Notes: generated from the sequence alone by a model not told the origin. DNA of 64,000 bases from CAWBJP01 sp963789165 (GCA_963789165.1 CAWBJP010000013.1:8345-72344); one strand, 5' to 3'. Positions 27,784 to 37,592 are shown, counted from the first letter of the stretch. Numbers and translations: made by a program.

Positions 27784-28501
27784 TCAGGCGTCGATGACCT
27801 CGATCCGGATGCGTTTGAAGGCCTTGCCCTTCGACTCGGTCTTGACCACCCGGATGCGGCCCACCTCGGAGGTGTTGGCCACATGGGTGCCGCCGTCGGC
27901 CTGCTTGTCGAGGCCGACGATGTCGATCACCCGGATCTCGGGCACCGACTCGGGGACCAGGTTCACCTTGGTGCGGATGAGGGCGTCGTCGAGGACGGCC
28001 TCGGAGCGGGGCAGGAAGGCGACCTCAACGGCGCGGCCCTGGGCCAGCTCGGTGTTGACCAGCTCCTCCACAGCGGGGCCGAAGCCCTCGGGGAGGGGGT
28101 CGAACTCGAAGTCCATGCGGGCCGACAAGGGCTCCATGTTCCCGCCCGTCACCGCCTTGCCCCACTGGTTCCAGATCACCCCGCACAGCACGTGCAGGGC
28201 GGTGTGGGTGCGCATGAGGGCGTAGCGGCGGTCCCAGTCGACCTCGCCCTCCACCTCCGTCCCGGGAGACGGAGTGTCGCCCTCCAGGCGGTGCCACACC
28301 TCCCCGCCCTCCTTGGCCACGGCCGTGACCGTCGCCTCACCCCCGCGCCAGCGGAGCGTGCCCGTGTCGTGGGGCTGGCCCCCGCCTGTCGGGTAGAAGG
28401 CGCTGCGGTCGAGCGTCACCCGGCCGTCGGCGTCCGACCGCGGTGACGGTGGCGGAGAAGGTCCGCAGGTAGGCGTCGTGCTGGCAGAGGAGTTCGGTCA
28501 C
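27784..28501 (-). CDS. alaX: Alanyl-tRNA editing protein (AlaX-type), frameshifted
   Basis: This free-standing editing domain would deacylate Ser- or Gly-tRNA(Ala). The GTG at 28501 overlaps the upstream synthetase stop by four bases and starts TELLCQHDAYLRTFSATVTAV. Then one extra base near 28434 shifts the frame, and the family continues as LDRSAFYPTGGGQPHDTG. Corrected length is 238 aa. The first zinc motif HTALH is present. The second reads QADGGTHVANT, with Asp where the Cys of the CGGTH motif of AlaRS usually stands; this variation is known to me from other AlaX proteins. It converges with the large SARP-type regulator, 18 bases apart. Confidence 0.85.
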
Positions 28502-30274
28502 TCGGCGTACATCGCCTCGATCTCGGCCGCGAAATGGTCGTGGACCACGTTGCGCTTCACCTTGAGCGTGGGGGTGAGCTCGCCTTCGGCCATCGAGAGC
28601 TCCCGGGGGAGGATGGTGAACTTCTTCACCTGCTCGACCCGGGCCAAGTCGGTGTTGACGGCGTCGAGGGCCTTCTCCAGCTCCGCCTGCACCGCCTCGT
28701 TGTGCGCCGGCCGGCCGGACTGGCCCCGTTCGGTCAGGAAGCGACCGGCCGCCTCGCCGTCGAGGGTGAGGAGGACGGTGAGGTATTTGCGGCGGTCTCC
28801 GATGACGACCGCCTCGGACACCAGCGGATGGTTCTTCAGCCCGCTCTCGATCAGCTTGCGGGCGCCACGTTCTTGCCGCCGGCGGTGATGATGATGTCCT
28901 TCTTCCGACCGGTGATGGTCAGGAACCCTTCAGCGTCGAACTCGCCGAGGTCGCCCGAGTGCAGCCACCCGTCCTCCAGGGCCTCGGCGGTGGCCTCGGG
29001 GTCCTTGTAGTAGCCGGCGAAGACGTTGCGGCCCCGGACCAGGATCTCGCCGTCGCTGGCGATCTTCACCTCGACGCCGGGGAAGGGGGGGCCGACCGTC
29101 CCGAAGCGGGTGTGTCCCGGGGCGTTGAAGGTGGTGGGGCCGGTGTCCTCGGACTGGCCGTAGACCTCGTAGATGGGCAGGTCGAAACCGGCGAAGAACT
29201 GGAGGACCTCCTCGGCCACGGGGGCCGCCCCGCTGGCGCAGAGCCGGGCCTGGTCGAGTCCGAGGGCGGCCTTGACCTTCCCGTAGACGAGCTTCTGGAA
29301 GGCCTTGTACTGGGCCAGGGTCGGTCAGGGCCGGTTCCAGGCCCCGGTTGTGGCGGGAGATCACCTGGCGGCCGACGGCCATGGCCTGCTGGGCCAGCTT
29401 GGCCTTCGGGCCGGTGGCCTCGGCCAGCTTGGCCGCCACGCCGGCGTGGAACTTCTCCCACACCCGGGGCACCCCGAAGAAGGCGGTGGGCCGGACCTCG
29501 AGGAGGTTCTCCAGCAGCTTGTCGATGGACTCGGCGTAGTACACGGCGCTGCCGGTGACGGCGGGCAGGTGGATGGTGAACATCTGCTCGGCGATGTGGG
29601 ACAGCGGCAGGTAGGACAGGACCCGGTCGGCCGCCGTGGCTCCCACCAGGTCGGCGGCCCGGGCCGAGGTCCAGGCCAGGTTGTCGTGGGTCAGCATCAC
29701 CGCCTTGGGCCGGCCGGTGGTGCCCGAGGTGTAGATGAAGGTGCCCAGACCGTCGGGGCGCAGGGCGTCGAGGCGGGCGTCGAGGGCCCCGCCGCCCCCC
29801 TCACCCCGGGCAGAGAAACTCCTCCCAGGACAGGACCATCGGGTCGTCGACCGGCTCCGCTCCCCGCATGAGGACGGCGTGGCGCAGGTGCGGGAGCTGG
29901 TCCCGGACGGCGGCGATCTTGGCCCATTGGGCGGCGTCCTCCACCAGCACGACGGGCGCCTCGGAGTGGTTGAGGATGTACTCACACTCCGAGGGGGAGG
30001 AGGTGGCGTAGATCCCGGCCGGGACCGCTCCGGCGGCCATGGCGGCCACGTCGAAGATCACCCACTCGGGGCGGTTGGCGCCCAGGATGCACACGGGTGT
30101 GCCCTCCTCGACGCCGAGCGCCACCAGGGCGGCCCCCGTCCTGCGGACCTCGTCGCCGTACGTGGACCAGGAGGAGGCTTGCCAGCCTGACGGGCCGCGC
30201 ACGTGATAGGCGGGTGCTCCACCCAGGCGGGCGGCGTTGGTCAGGACGCGGTGGGGAATCGTGTCCGGAGGCAT
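28498..30274 (-). CDS. Long-chain acyl-CoA synthetase (AMP-forming), with three frameshifts
   Basis: This ANL-superfamily ligase of the FadD15-like long-chain group is 591 aa after correction. From ATG 30274: GVEEGTPVCILGANRPEW and AGAVPAGIYATSSPSE, then a stop in frame. P-loop YTSGTTGRPKAV, LPLSHIAEQ and PTAFFGVPRVWEKF continue in a second frame. VYGQSEDTG, VFAGYYKDP and GRKKDIIITAGGKNVAP continue in a third, and SEAVVIGDRRKYL with LKVKRNVV in a fourth segment. The breaks map near 29812 (one extra base), 29319 (one extra) and 28858 (one missing). All motifs survive, so sequence error is the likely cause. Substrate is inferred as long-chain fatty acid. The gene overlaps alaX by four bases. 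Confidence 0.88.
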
Positions 30275-30381
30275 CAGGACCTGCGCAGCAGGGACTGGCG
30301 GCTGGGGCAGGGGCCCCCGGCCGCATCGCGATGAGCCGCCAGGCGAAGAGCAGTAGTCATAGCGCTCAGACTACGCGCTGA

Positions 30382-30402
30382 GGGCCGGCGCGTGGCCGGC
30401 CC
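30382..30402 (-). terminator. Hairpin downstream of GH26-like copy 1
   Basis: GGGCCGGC and GCCGGCCC form an 8-bp stem with a 5-base loop, about 20 bases after the stop of the first GH26-like gene. There is no T-run, as is common in GC-rich actinobacteria. It also lies 107 bases upstream of the synthetase start. Confidence 0.6.
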
Positions 30403-30422
30403 CCAGGTTCGGTTTGCCCAGT

Positions 30423-32530
30423 TCAGTGCCGGAGGGGTGCCACCGCCACGATCGGGTTGGCCGGGGGCTTGTCGCCCAGCGAGCCGGCGAAGGGCTTGTC
30501 GGAGAAGTTGAAGATGCCCCCGTCCTCCGCCACCATCAGATAGCCGTTCCCGTAGGGCACCATCCCGGTGACCGGCTTGTTGAGCCGCTTGTCACCCATG
30601 GACCCCCGGAACTCAGCCTCGAAGGCGAACACGCCGCCATCCGAGGCCACCAGCCAGTACCCCTTCCCGTCCGGGTCGGGCACCAGCGACTGCACCGGAG
30701 CGTTGAGCCGGACGGCGCCCATCGACCCGTGGAACACCGCGTCCCCGAACGAGAAGATGCCCCCGTCCGACGCCACCATGTAATACCCCAGTCCCGACGG
30801 CGTCGGGATCGAATCCAGCACCGGACCGTTCAGCTTCGCCGCCGACATGTCCCCCAGGTGCGCGGCGTCACCGAAGTTCACGACCCGGCCCCGGGACGTG
30901 AAGATCCAGTAGCCCTTCCCGGTCGGGGTCGACGACAACGACGTCACCGTCTCCCCCGGGCTCAGCCGGGCCGCCCCCACGCTGCCGAAGGCCCCGGCGT
31001 CGCCGTTGGTGAACACCGCGCCGGCGGAGTCGACGATCCAGTAGCCGTTCCCCGACGGGGTCGGCTCGACGTCCACGGCGCTGACCGAGACCGGCATCCC
31101 CGTGGCCCACGGCTGCCCCGAAGGGGTAGACCTTCCCGTCCGAGCCGAGCATCCAGTAGCCCGAGCGGGCCTCGACGGCGCCGTTCGACTGCACCGGAGC
31201 GGCGCGTCCCCGCCGCGGGCGGCGGCTGCTGCGCCGGCGGGTCGGCGCCGGCGGTCGGGACATCGGGACGGTTGGCGGCCGGCGCCCAGCCGATGGTGTG
31301 GATCTGGTTGAACCACTTCGGCTCTGAGGCCGCCGCATGGTAGGCGGCCGTGGACGTCGGTGAGGAGATGATCCGCCAGTCGCCGTTTTCGGCCGGGACG
31401 TCGAAGTAGACCATGGCGGCGATGTCGGAGTAGATGCCGCAGTGGGGGCAGGACTCCGTGCGGGGCAGGTCACCGTTGACCACCTCGTGGGTCACCCGCA
31501 TCCACGTCGCCTTGGCGTCCGGGTCGCCGCCCTGTTCCTGGACCCCGTACTCGCCGATCTGGATGGGCTTCACCTGGGTCTTGCGGGGGAAGACGTCGGG
31601 GAAATCGGTGGGGGCATTGGGTCCCTTGGGGCCGGTGGAGCGGGCCCAGACCATGAACTCGTCGAAGATCTCGACGAAGCCCCGCCAACGGTCGTCGTGG
31701 CCGCCGCTGCCGTTGCGGTCGGAGACGCCCCAGTTGTAGCCATCGGACGAGATCCAGTCGACGACGTCGTCGCCCGGGTAGTAGTCGAAGGCCCAGTGCC
31801 CGGCGTCGTTGGGGGACTTGAAGTGGGCGGCGTTGCCGCACCACACCCAGACCACGTTGGTGGCGCCGACCTGGTTGACGATGATGTCGTAGATCTTGCG
31901 CCAGGCGGCGACGAAGGTCTCCGGGTTTCCGACCTCGGCGGCCCGCTTGTTGCCGTCCATCTCCCAGCAGTAGCGCATGAAGAACTCGTGCCCGAAGGCC
32001 TTGAACGCCTCGCCCGTGCGGCGGATGACGTCATCCCACTTGTTGGTGTTGGCGATCTCCGAGCTCTTGCCGCAGCCCCATCCGATGAGGGGGATCCGGC
32101 CCTGCTCGATGTCCCAGAAAGCCAGCTTGGACAGGCCGCGCTTGGCCGGGTTACCCGGCACCCAGTCCTCGGCGATGCCGGCGAAGTCGCCGTAGTAGCT
32201 GTTGTTGATGTCCAGGCGCCGTCCGAGGCGCTCCTCGGTCTGGATGATGTGCTGATGCTCGGCGTCGATGGGGTCGCTGTGGCTGTCCTCGGGGTGGACA
32301 CCGAGGAGGGCGCCGGTGACCGGTGCCAGCCGTCCCGAGGCACGGGGGGGCGCCACCCAGCCGGCGTGGGGCTCGCCGTACATCTCCGGATTGTCACCGG
32401 TCACGGCGTCGCTGTGGTCGGCCCGGGCCGGCACCAGACCGGCCAGCGAGCTGGCGGCGACGGCCAGCGCCGTCACCAGTCCCAGGCGGCGTCGGGTCTT
32501 GTGCCGTAGCGCGAAGAAGGCAGCGGACAT
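30423..32530 (-). CDS. Secreted GH26-like glycosidase with six-unit propeller-like repeat domain, copy 1, two frameshifts
   Basis: This is a secreted two-domain protein. The signal peptide (LGLVTALAVAASSLAGLVPARA) is followed by a TIM-barrel domain resembling family 26 glycoside hydrolases. The probable acid/base Glu is in FFMRYCWEMDG and the probable nucleophile in IQIGEYGVQEQ, with VVWVWCGNAAH and DYYPGDDVVDWISSDGYNW between. A short Pro linker leads to six GYW-type units. The frame shifts near 31205 and again near 31094 (one extra base each); removing both gives one protein of about 701 aa. The last four units are almost identical in DNA to the two neighbours. Likely role: degrading or remodelling a mannan-like or exopolysaccharide substrate (inference). 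ATG 32530 follows GGGAGAGATGAGCC. Confidence 0.8.
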
Positions 32531-32608
32531 GGCTCATCTCTCCCTGGTCCGCCCCGCGAGGTGACGGGACGGTCGAAACCGGTCATGGGCACCGAGGGTG
32601 CGCCGCAC

Positions 32609-32622
32609 TTCCCGATTCGCCG
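32609..32622 (-). promoter_or_regulatory. 14-base motif upstream of GH26-like copy 1, shared with copy 2
   Basis: On the minus strand this reads CGGCGAATCGGGAA and ends 78 bases before the start of copy 1. The identical 14 bases occur upstream of copy 2, with partly similar flanks. It may be a promoter element or regulator site. Copy 3 has no exact match. Confidence 0.45.
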
Positions 32623-32653
32623 AAAAGGAACGGATCACCTGCTCGGCGCGCTC

Positions 32654-32679
32654 GAGGGCCGGCCTCGCGGCCGGCCCTC
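32654..32679 (-). terminator. Strong GNRA-loop hairpin after GH26-like copy 2
   Basis: A perfect 11-bp stem (GAGGGCCGGCC with GGCCGGCCCTC) closes on a GCGA tetraloop in the minus-strand transcript, about 24 bases after the stop of copy 2. There is no T-run. It separates copy 2 from copy 1, so copy 1 likely has its own promoter. Confidence 0.75.
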
Positions 32680-32702
32680 AGACACCTTGTCCGTGATTGG
32701 AG

Positions 32703-34868
32703 CTACCCCTGGAAGGGGGCGACGGCCACGATCGGGTTGGCCGGGGGCTTGTCGCCCAGCGAGCCGGAGAACGGCTTGTCGGAGAAGTTGAAGATGCCCC
32801 CGTCCTCCGCCACCATCAGATAGCCGTTCCCGTAGGGCACCATCCCGGTGACCGGCTTGTTGAGCCGCTTGTCACCCATGGAACCCTTGAAGATCGCCTC
32901 GAAGGCGAACACGCCGCCATCCGAGGCCACCAGCCAGTACCCCTTCCCGTCCGGGTCGGGCACCAGCGACTGCACCGGGGCGTTGAGCGGGATGCCACCC
33001 ATCGAGCCGTGGAACACCGCGTCGCCGAAGGAGAAGATGCCCCCGTCGGACGCCACCATGTAATAGCCCTTGCCCGACGGCGTCGGGATCGAGTCCAGCA
33101 CCGGACCGTTCAGCTTCAACGCCGACATGTCCCCCAGGTGCGCAGCATCACCGAAGTTCAGCACCCGGCCTTTCGACGTGAAGATCCAGTAGCCCTTCCC
33201 GGTCTTGGTCGACGACAACGACGTCACCGTCTCACCGAAGGCCAGGAGGGTGGAATTGACATTTCCGAACGCCTCGGCGTTGCCGTGGGTGAAGACCCGG
33301 CCGCTCGAATCCACGATCCAGTAGCCCGCCCCCGTTGGCGTCGGCTCCACGTCCACGGCCACCACGCCGATGGTCGGTCCCGTCACCGGGGCGTCACCGT
33401 GACCCGCGGCGTCACCGAAGGAGTACACCTTGCCGTCCGAGCCCAGCATCCAGTAGCCCGAGCGCGTCGCTCCCGTGGGGGGCGGCGTGGTGCCGGGGTC
33501 GGGTGTGGGCGTCGGGGTCGGGTCGGGCGTCGGAGCGGGGCCCGGACCCGGCGCGGGGGCCGGCGCGGAGCCCGTGTAGGGACCCCAGGTCAGCGTCTGG
33601 ATCTGGTTGAACCAGGGGTGGTCGGAGTACTCCATGTACCCGGCCAGCGAAGGCGCCGTGGTCTCGATGTCCCAGCCGCCCTCGGAGTCGGCCGACTTGC
33701 CCGACACGTCGAAGTAGACCATGGCAGCGATGTCGGAGTACGCCCCGCAGTGGACACAGGAAGCCGGGGTGGCGGCCGTGCGCTCCATCACCGTCTCGTG
33801 GGCGTTGCGGAACCAGTTGCCCTTGTCGGTGCCCCCGTCGGCCTGCTCCTGGGTGCCGTACTCGGCCACCATGATGGGCTTCACCGCTCCCTTGCCGGGG
33901 AAGGTGGCCGGGAAGTCCTGGTCCTTGTCCCTGATGTCCTGGGGCACGGGCCCGGTGCTGCGGGCCCAGATCATGAACTCGTCGTAGATCTCGAGCATGA
34001 ACCGGTTGCGGTCGTTCCGGCCTGCCGCACCGTGCCAGTTGTAGCCGTCGGCCGAGACCCAGTCGACGTAGGTGTCGCCGGGGTAGTAGTCCCAGGCGAA
34101 GTAGCCGGCGTCGTTGGAGTCCTTGTACTTGGCCGCGTTGGTGGAGAAGTTCCAGATGACGTTGTCGGCGCCGATCAGCTTGAAGCGGTTCCAGATGTAG
34201 CGCCAGGCGTCGATGAATTCCTGCGGCGAGCCGATGGCGCCCTGGTTCTGGCGCGACCCGTCCATCTCCCAGCAGTACCGCATGTAGAACTCACGGCCGT
34301 AGGACTTCATGGACAGGGCAGCGGCGTCGATCTCGTCGTTGAGCTGGCCGGCCACGATGTCGTGGCTGTCGCCGCAACCCCAGCCCATCAGCGGGATCCG
34401 GTTCGACTCCTTGTCCCACTCCATGAGCTGGATGGAGGGATTGAAGTCGATGGTGCCGTCGGGGTTCTTGCCCTTGAGGTAGTGGTTGAAGTCGCCCTCG
34501 TAGTGGTTGTCGATGTCGAGGACGCGGCCGAGCTTGGCTTCGAGGGTGTCGATGCCCTGTTCCGGCTTGGTGGTGAACCGGCTGGAGTCGGAGTGGACCC
34601 CGAGGAGCGCGCCGGTGGCGGGGGCGAGGCGCCCCGGTGCCCGGGCTGGCGCCGTGAGCGGGCCCTTGATCCGGTCACCCTCGTCACAGCTGCCCGCCGG
34701 CGCCAGGTGGTAGTCCTCCGTGGGGCAGGCGTCGGTCGAGCTGTCGTGGTGGGCCTCGGCGGGAAGGGTCCCGACGGTGAGCGAGGAACCGACCAGGCCG
34801 AGGATCAGGGCGGCCGTTTGCAGGCGGCGCCGGGAGGCCTTCGGGGAGGCAGGCGATACAACGGGCAT
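32703..34868 (-). CDS. Secreted GH26-like glycosidase with six-unit propeller-like repeat domain, copy 2
   Basis: This paralogue is intact, 721 aa. Signal peptide (residues 1-39, ending in TLPAEA), GH26-like barrel about 85-430 with probable catalytic Glu residues at 201 (YMRYCWEMDG) and 336 (IMVAEYGTQEQ), and YYPGDTYVDWVSADGYNW between. A Pro/Thr-rich linker (about 434-468) precedes six repeats of about 42 residues from 470 to the end, each starting GYW, GYY or GYL and containing an SDG or similar turn; six units would suit a six-bladed propeller. The ATG at 34868 follows GAGAGGTGAG. Units 3-6 match the neighbours almost base for base. Function as polysaccharide hydrolase or binding protein is inferred. 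Confidence 0.86.
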   Translation of the reverse strand: MPVVSPASPKASRRRLQTAALILGLVGSSLTVGTLPAEAHHDSSTDACPTEDYHLAPAGSCDEGDRIKGPLTAPARAPGRLAPATGALLGVHSDSSRFTTKPEQGIDTLEAKLGRVLDIDNHYEGDFNHYLKGKNPDGTIDFNPSIQLMEWDKESNRIPLMGWGCGDSHDIVAGQLNDEIDAAALSMKSYGREFYMRYCWEMDGSRQNQGAIGSPQEFIDAWRYIWNRFKLIGADNVIWNFSTNAAKYKDSNDAGYFAWDYYPGDTYVDWVSADGYNWHGAAGRNDRNRFMLEIYDEFMIWARSTGPVPQDIRDKDQDFPATFPGKGAVKPIMVAEYGTQEQADGGTDKGNWFRNAHETVMERTAATPASCVHCGAYSDIAAMVYFDVSGKSADSEGGWDIETTAPSLAGYMEYSDHPWFNQIQTLTWGPYTGSAPAPAPGPGPAPTPDPTPTPTPDPGTTPPPTGATRSGYWMLGSDGKVYSFGDAAGHGDAPVTGPTIGVVAVDVEPTPTGAGYWIVDSSGRVFTHGNAEAFGNVNSTLLAFGETVTSLSSTKTGKGYWIFTSKGRVLNFGDAAHLGDMSALKLNGPVLDSIPTPSGKGYYMVASDGGIFSFGDAVFHGSMGGIPLNAPVQSLVPDPDGKGYWLVASDGGVFAFEAIFKGSMGDKRLNKPVTGMVPYGNGYLMVAEDGGIFNFSDKPFSGSLGDKPPANPIVAVAPFQG

Positions 34869-34988
34869 GAATCTCACCTCTCGGTCCGTCCCGCGGGGTA
34901 CGGGGCGTTCGGTCTTCGGGCACCTGGCCCACGGGCGCAAGGGGAACGGACAGACGCCGAACGGCCCAATGCGACTCGCGGTGCGCGT

Positions 34989-35002
34989 TTCCCGATTCGC
35001 CG
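34989..35002 (-). promoter_or_regulatory. 14-base motif upstream of GH26-like copy 2, shared with copy 1
   Basis: This is the same CGGCGAATCGGGAA as upstream of copy 1, here about 120 bases before the ATG of copy 2. Flanking bases are also similar (CCGT near the 5' side and ACGC or TGCG after it). Candidate promoter or operator. Confidence 0.45.
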
Positions 35003-35051
35003 GAACGGGACGGTTCCCCTCCCTCTTGGCAAATCTTTCGTGAAATCCGAA

Positions 35052-35083
35052 CCCCGGGGCGGTTCAGCGGAACCGCCCCGGGG
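35052..35083 (-). terminator. 14-bp hairpin after GH26-like copy 3
   Basis: CCCCGGGGCGGTTC pairs perfectly with GAACCGCCCCGGGG around a four-base loop, starting about eight bases after the stop of copy 3 in the minus direction. It should end the copy 3 transcript, making each copy a separate unit. Confidence 0.8.
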
Positions 35084-35090
35084 CCCCGGA

Positions 35091-37412
35091 TCAGAGAGCG
35101 GCGACGGCCACGATCGGCTTGGCCGGGGGCTTGTCGCCCAGCGAGCCGGCGAAGGGCTTGTCGGAGAAGTTGAAGATGCCCCCGTCCTCCGCCACCATCA
35201 GATAGCCGTTCCCGTAGGGCACCATCCCGGTGACGGGCTTGTTGAGCCGCTTGTCACCCATGGAACCCTTGAAGATCGCCTCGAAGGCGAACACGCCGCC
35301 ATCCGAGGCCACCAGCCAGTAGCCCTTCCCGTCCGGGTCGGGCACCAGCGACTGCACCGGGGCGTTGAGCGGGATGCCACCCATCGAGCCGTGGAACACC
35401 GCGTCGCCGAACGAGAAGATGCCCCCGTCGGACGCCACCATGTAGTAGCCCTTGCCCGACGGCGTCGGGATCGAGTCCAGCACCGGACCGTTCAGCTTCA
35501 ACGCCGACATGTCCCCCAGGTGCGCTGCATCACCGAAGTTCAGCACCCGGCCTTTCGACGTGAAGATCCAGTAGCCCTTCCCGGTCTTGGTCGACGACAA
35601 CGACGTCACCGTCTCACCGGTTACCAGCCGCGCCGGGTTGACGGATCCGAAGAACCCGGCGTCGCCATGGGTGGACACCCGGCCAGCGGAGTCGACGATC
35701 CAGTAGCCGGCGTCTGATGGGGTGGGCTCCACGTCGACCGCGGTGGAGGAGACGGCGTCGCCGTGGCCCGTGGCCTCCCCGAAGGCGTACACCTTGCCGT
35801 CCGAACCCAGCATCCAGTAGCCCGAGCGCCCCGCCCCGGGTTGCACCACCGGCGGCGGCTGCACCGGCGGCTGCTGGACCGGCGGCTGCTGCACCGGGGG
35901 CTGCTGGACCGGCGGCTGCTGGACCGGGGGCTGCTGGACCGGGGGCTGGCCGGTCGAGGTGTAGTTGCTGTTGGCCGAAGCGGGCCAGCCGATGTTGCCG
36001 ATCTGCTTGAACCACGGGTCCTGGGCGGCCGAGCTGATGTAGGCGGCGGTGGAGGCCTGCGACGACCGGATGCGCCAGTCGCCGTTCTGGTCCGACCCGT
36101 CGGCGTTGATGTCGAAATAGACCACGGCGGCGATGTCGGAGTAGATGCCGCACCAGTGGCAGGCGTCGGTCCGGGGCTTCGTCCCGTTGACCGCGTCGTG
36201 GGTCTCCTTCATCCATTCCGGCTTGGTGAGGTGGGGCGCGATGGAGAGGTAGTGCTCGGCCCGGTCGTCATTGGGATCGTTCTGGTCGTCGGCCGAAGGT
36301 TCGATGGCGCCGTACTCGCCGATCTGGATCGGCTTCACCTGGGACTTGTTGGGGAAGGTGGCCGGGTGGCCCGGGACCTTGTCGTGGACCTCCTCCAGCA
36401 ACCCGGCGGGGATGGGGCCGGTGGAGCGGGCCCAGACCATGAACTCGTCGAAGATCTCGATGAAGCCCCGCCAGCGGTCCCGCTCGTAGTCGGCCTCCAT
36501 GTTCCGCTTGGAGAGCGCCCAGTTGTAACCGTCGGACGAGATCCACTCCACGGTGGCGTCGCCGGGGTAGTAGTCCCAGGCGTAGTGGCCGGCGTCGTTG
36601 GTGTCCTTGAAGTGGGCGGCGTTGCCGCACCAGACCCACACCACGTTCTTGGCTCCGACCCGGGCCACGTTGAGCGGGACCTGGTGGGTCATGGGCACGT
36701 CGGGGGCGGCGATGATGTCGTAGATGCGGTTCCAGGCTCGGATGAAGTCCTCGGGCTCGCCGACGTGGAGCTCGCTCTCGTTGCCGTCGTTGTCGATGTC
36801 GTCTTCGTCCTTGATGCGCTTGGAGCCGTCCATCTCCCAGCAGTAGCGCATGAAGAACTCGTGACCGAGGGCTTTGAAGGCCTCGCCCGTCTTGCGGATG
36901 ACCTCGTCGTACTGGCCGGCGTTGATGTTGGAGCTGTTCATGCAGGCCCAGCTCACCAAGGGGATGCGGCCGAGCGAGACGTCCCACCAGGCCAGCCGGG
37001 ACAGGCCCCGGCCGTCGTAGGTGGCGGGGTTGGCGGCGTCGAAGGGCACGGCCGCCTTGGCCGGGTCCCAGTTGTTCGCGATGTCGACGAACTCGTAGTA
37101 GTTGTTGTTGATGTCCATCCGGCGCCCGACGGCCGACTCGGTCTCGAGGATGTGCTGGACGCTGGGGGTGAGCGCTCCGGTGTGGCGGTCCTCCGGGTGG
37201 ACGCCGAGGAGGGCGCCGGTGGCCGGGGCCAGGCGCCCGGCCGCCCGGGGCGGGGCCACCGACCCGACGTGGGGGTTCGTGTAGGTGTGGGGGTCGTCCG
37301 GGACGCTGGGGTCGCGGGCGGTGGCGGGCAGGCCGGCCGCCACGACAAGGGCACTCACCAGCGAAGCGAGGACGACACCGGCCGGCAGCCGGCGACGGAA
37401 CGACGAAGACAT
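35091..37412 (-). CDS. Secreted GH26-like glycosidase with QQPPV linker and six-unit repeat domain, copy 3
   Basis: This is the third paralogue, intact, 773 aa. The signal peptide (residues 1-32) is followed by the GH26-like barrel with probable catalytic Glu 193 (FFMRYCWEMDG) and a second Glu in IQIGEYGAIEP, plus NVVWVWCGNAAH and WISSDGYNW. Compared with copies 1 and 2 it has insertions around KDEDDIDNDGNES and DQNDPNDDRAEHY. The linker consists of repeated QQPPV units. Six GYW units follow, of which units 3-6 are nearly identical in DNA to copy 2. The start ATG follows AAAAGGGG. It is probably the oldest or first transcribed of the three, but each has its own terminator. Confidence 0.86.
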   Translation of the reverse strand: MSSSFRRRLPAGVVLASLVSALVVAAGLPATARDPSVPDDPHTYTNPHVGSVAPPRAAGRLAPATGALLGVHPEDRHTGALTPSVQHILETESAVGRRMDINNNYYEFVDIANNWDPAKAAVPFDAANPATYDGRGLSRLAWWDVSLGRIPLVSWACMNSSNINAGQYDEVIRKTGEAFKALGHEFFMRYCWEMDGSKRIKDEDDIDNDGNESELHVGEPEDFIRAWNRIYDIIAAPDVPMTHQVPLNVARVGAKNVVWVWCGNAAHFKDTNDAGHYAWDYYPGDATVEWISSDGYNWALSKRNMEADYERDRWRGFIEIFDEFMVWARSTGPIPAGLLEEVHDKVPGHPATFPNKSQVKPIQIGEYGAIEPSADDQNDPNDDRAEHYLSIAPHLTKPEWMKETHDAVNGTKPRTDACHWCGIYSDIAAVVYFDINADGSDQNGDWRIRSSQASTAAYISSAAQDPWFKQIGNIGWPASANSNYTSTGQPPVQQPPVQQPPVQQPPVQQPPVQQPPVQPPPVVQPGAGRSGYWMLGSDGKVYAFGEATGHGDAVSSTAVDVEPTPSDAGYWIVDSAGRVSTHGDAGFFGSVNPARLVTGETVTSLSSTKTGKGYWIFTSKGRVLNFGDAAHLGDMSALKLNGPVLDSIPTPSGKGYYMVASDGGIFSFGDAVFHGSMGGIPLNAPVQSLVPDPDGKGYWLVASDGGVFAFEAIFKGSMGDKRLNKPVTGMVPYGNGYLMVAEDGGIFNFSDKPFAGSLGDKPPAKPIVAVAAL
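35851..35948 (-). repeat. In-frame 15-base tandem repeat encoding QQPPV linker
   Basis: About six copies of a 15-base unit (minus strand CCAGCAGCC followed by two Pro/Val codons) encode QQPPVQQPPV repeats between the catalytic and repeat domains of copy 3. Copies differ by one or two synonymous changes, so slippage-driven length variation is likely. Confidence 0.8.
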
Positions 37413-37592
37413 GAATGAATCCCCTTTTGGACGGTCTGGGCCCATCAGGCCGGCGGGGGGCCGACGGCGGGGGCGATGGTCAGGCCAGAGCGGCGCGCGC
37501 CGAGGGGGGGTCCCCAGCTTGGTCACTCGACGGTAAGAATTCGTCGGGCGGCAGACTCGTCCCTCTTTCGGCCGCCTTTCGCCGGCGGGCCG

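Noticed and set aside
32697..35717. 1,006-residue plus-strand open frame
   Set aside because: It is antisense to GH26-like copies 2 and 3; the minus strand encodes signal peptides, conserved motifs and repeats.
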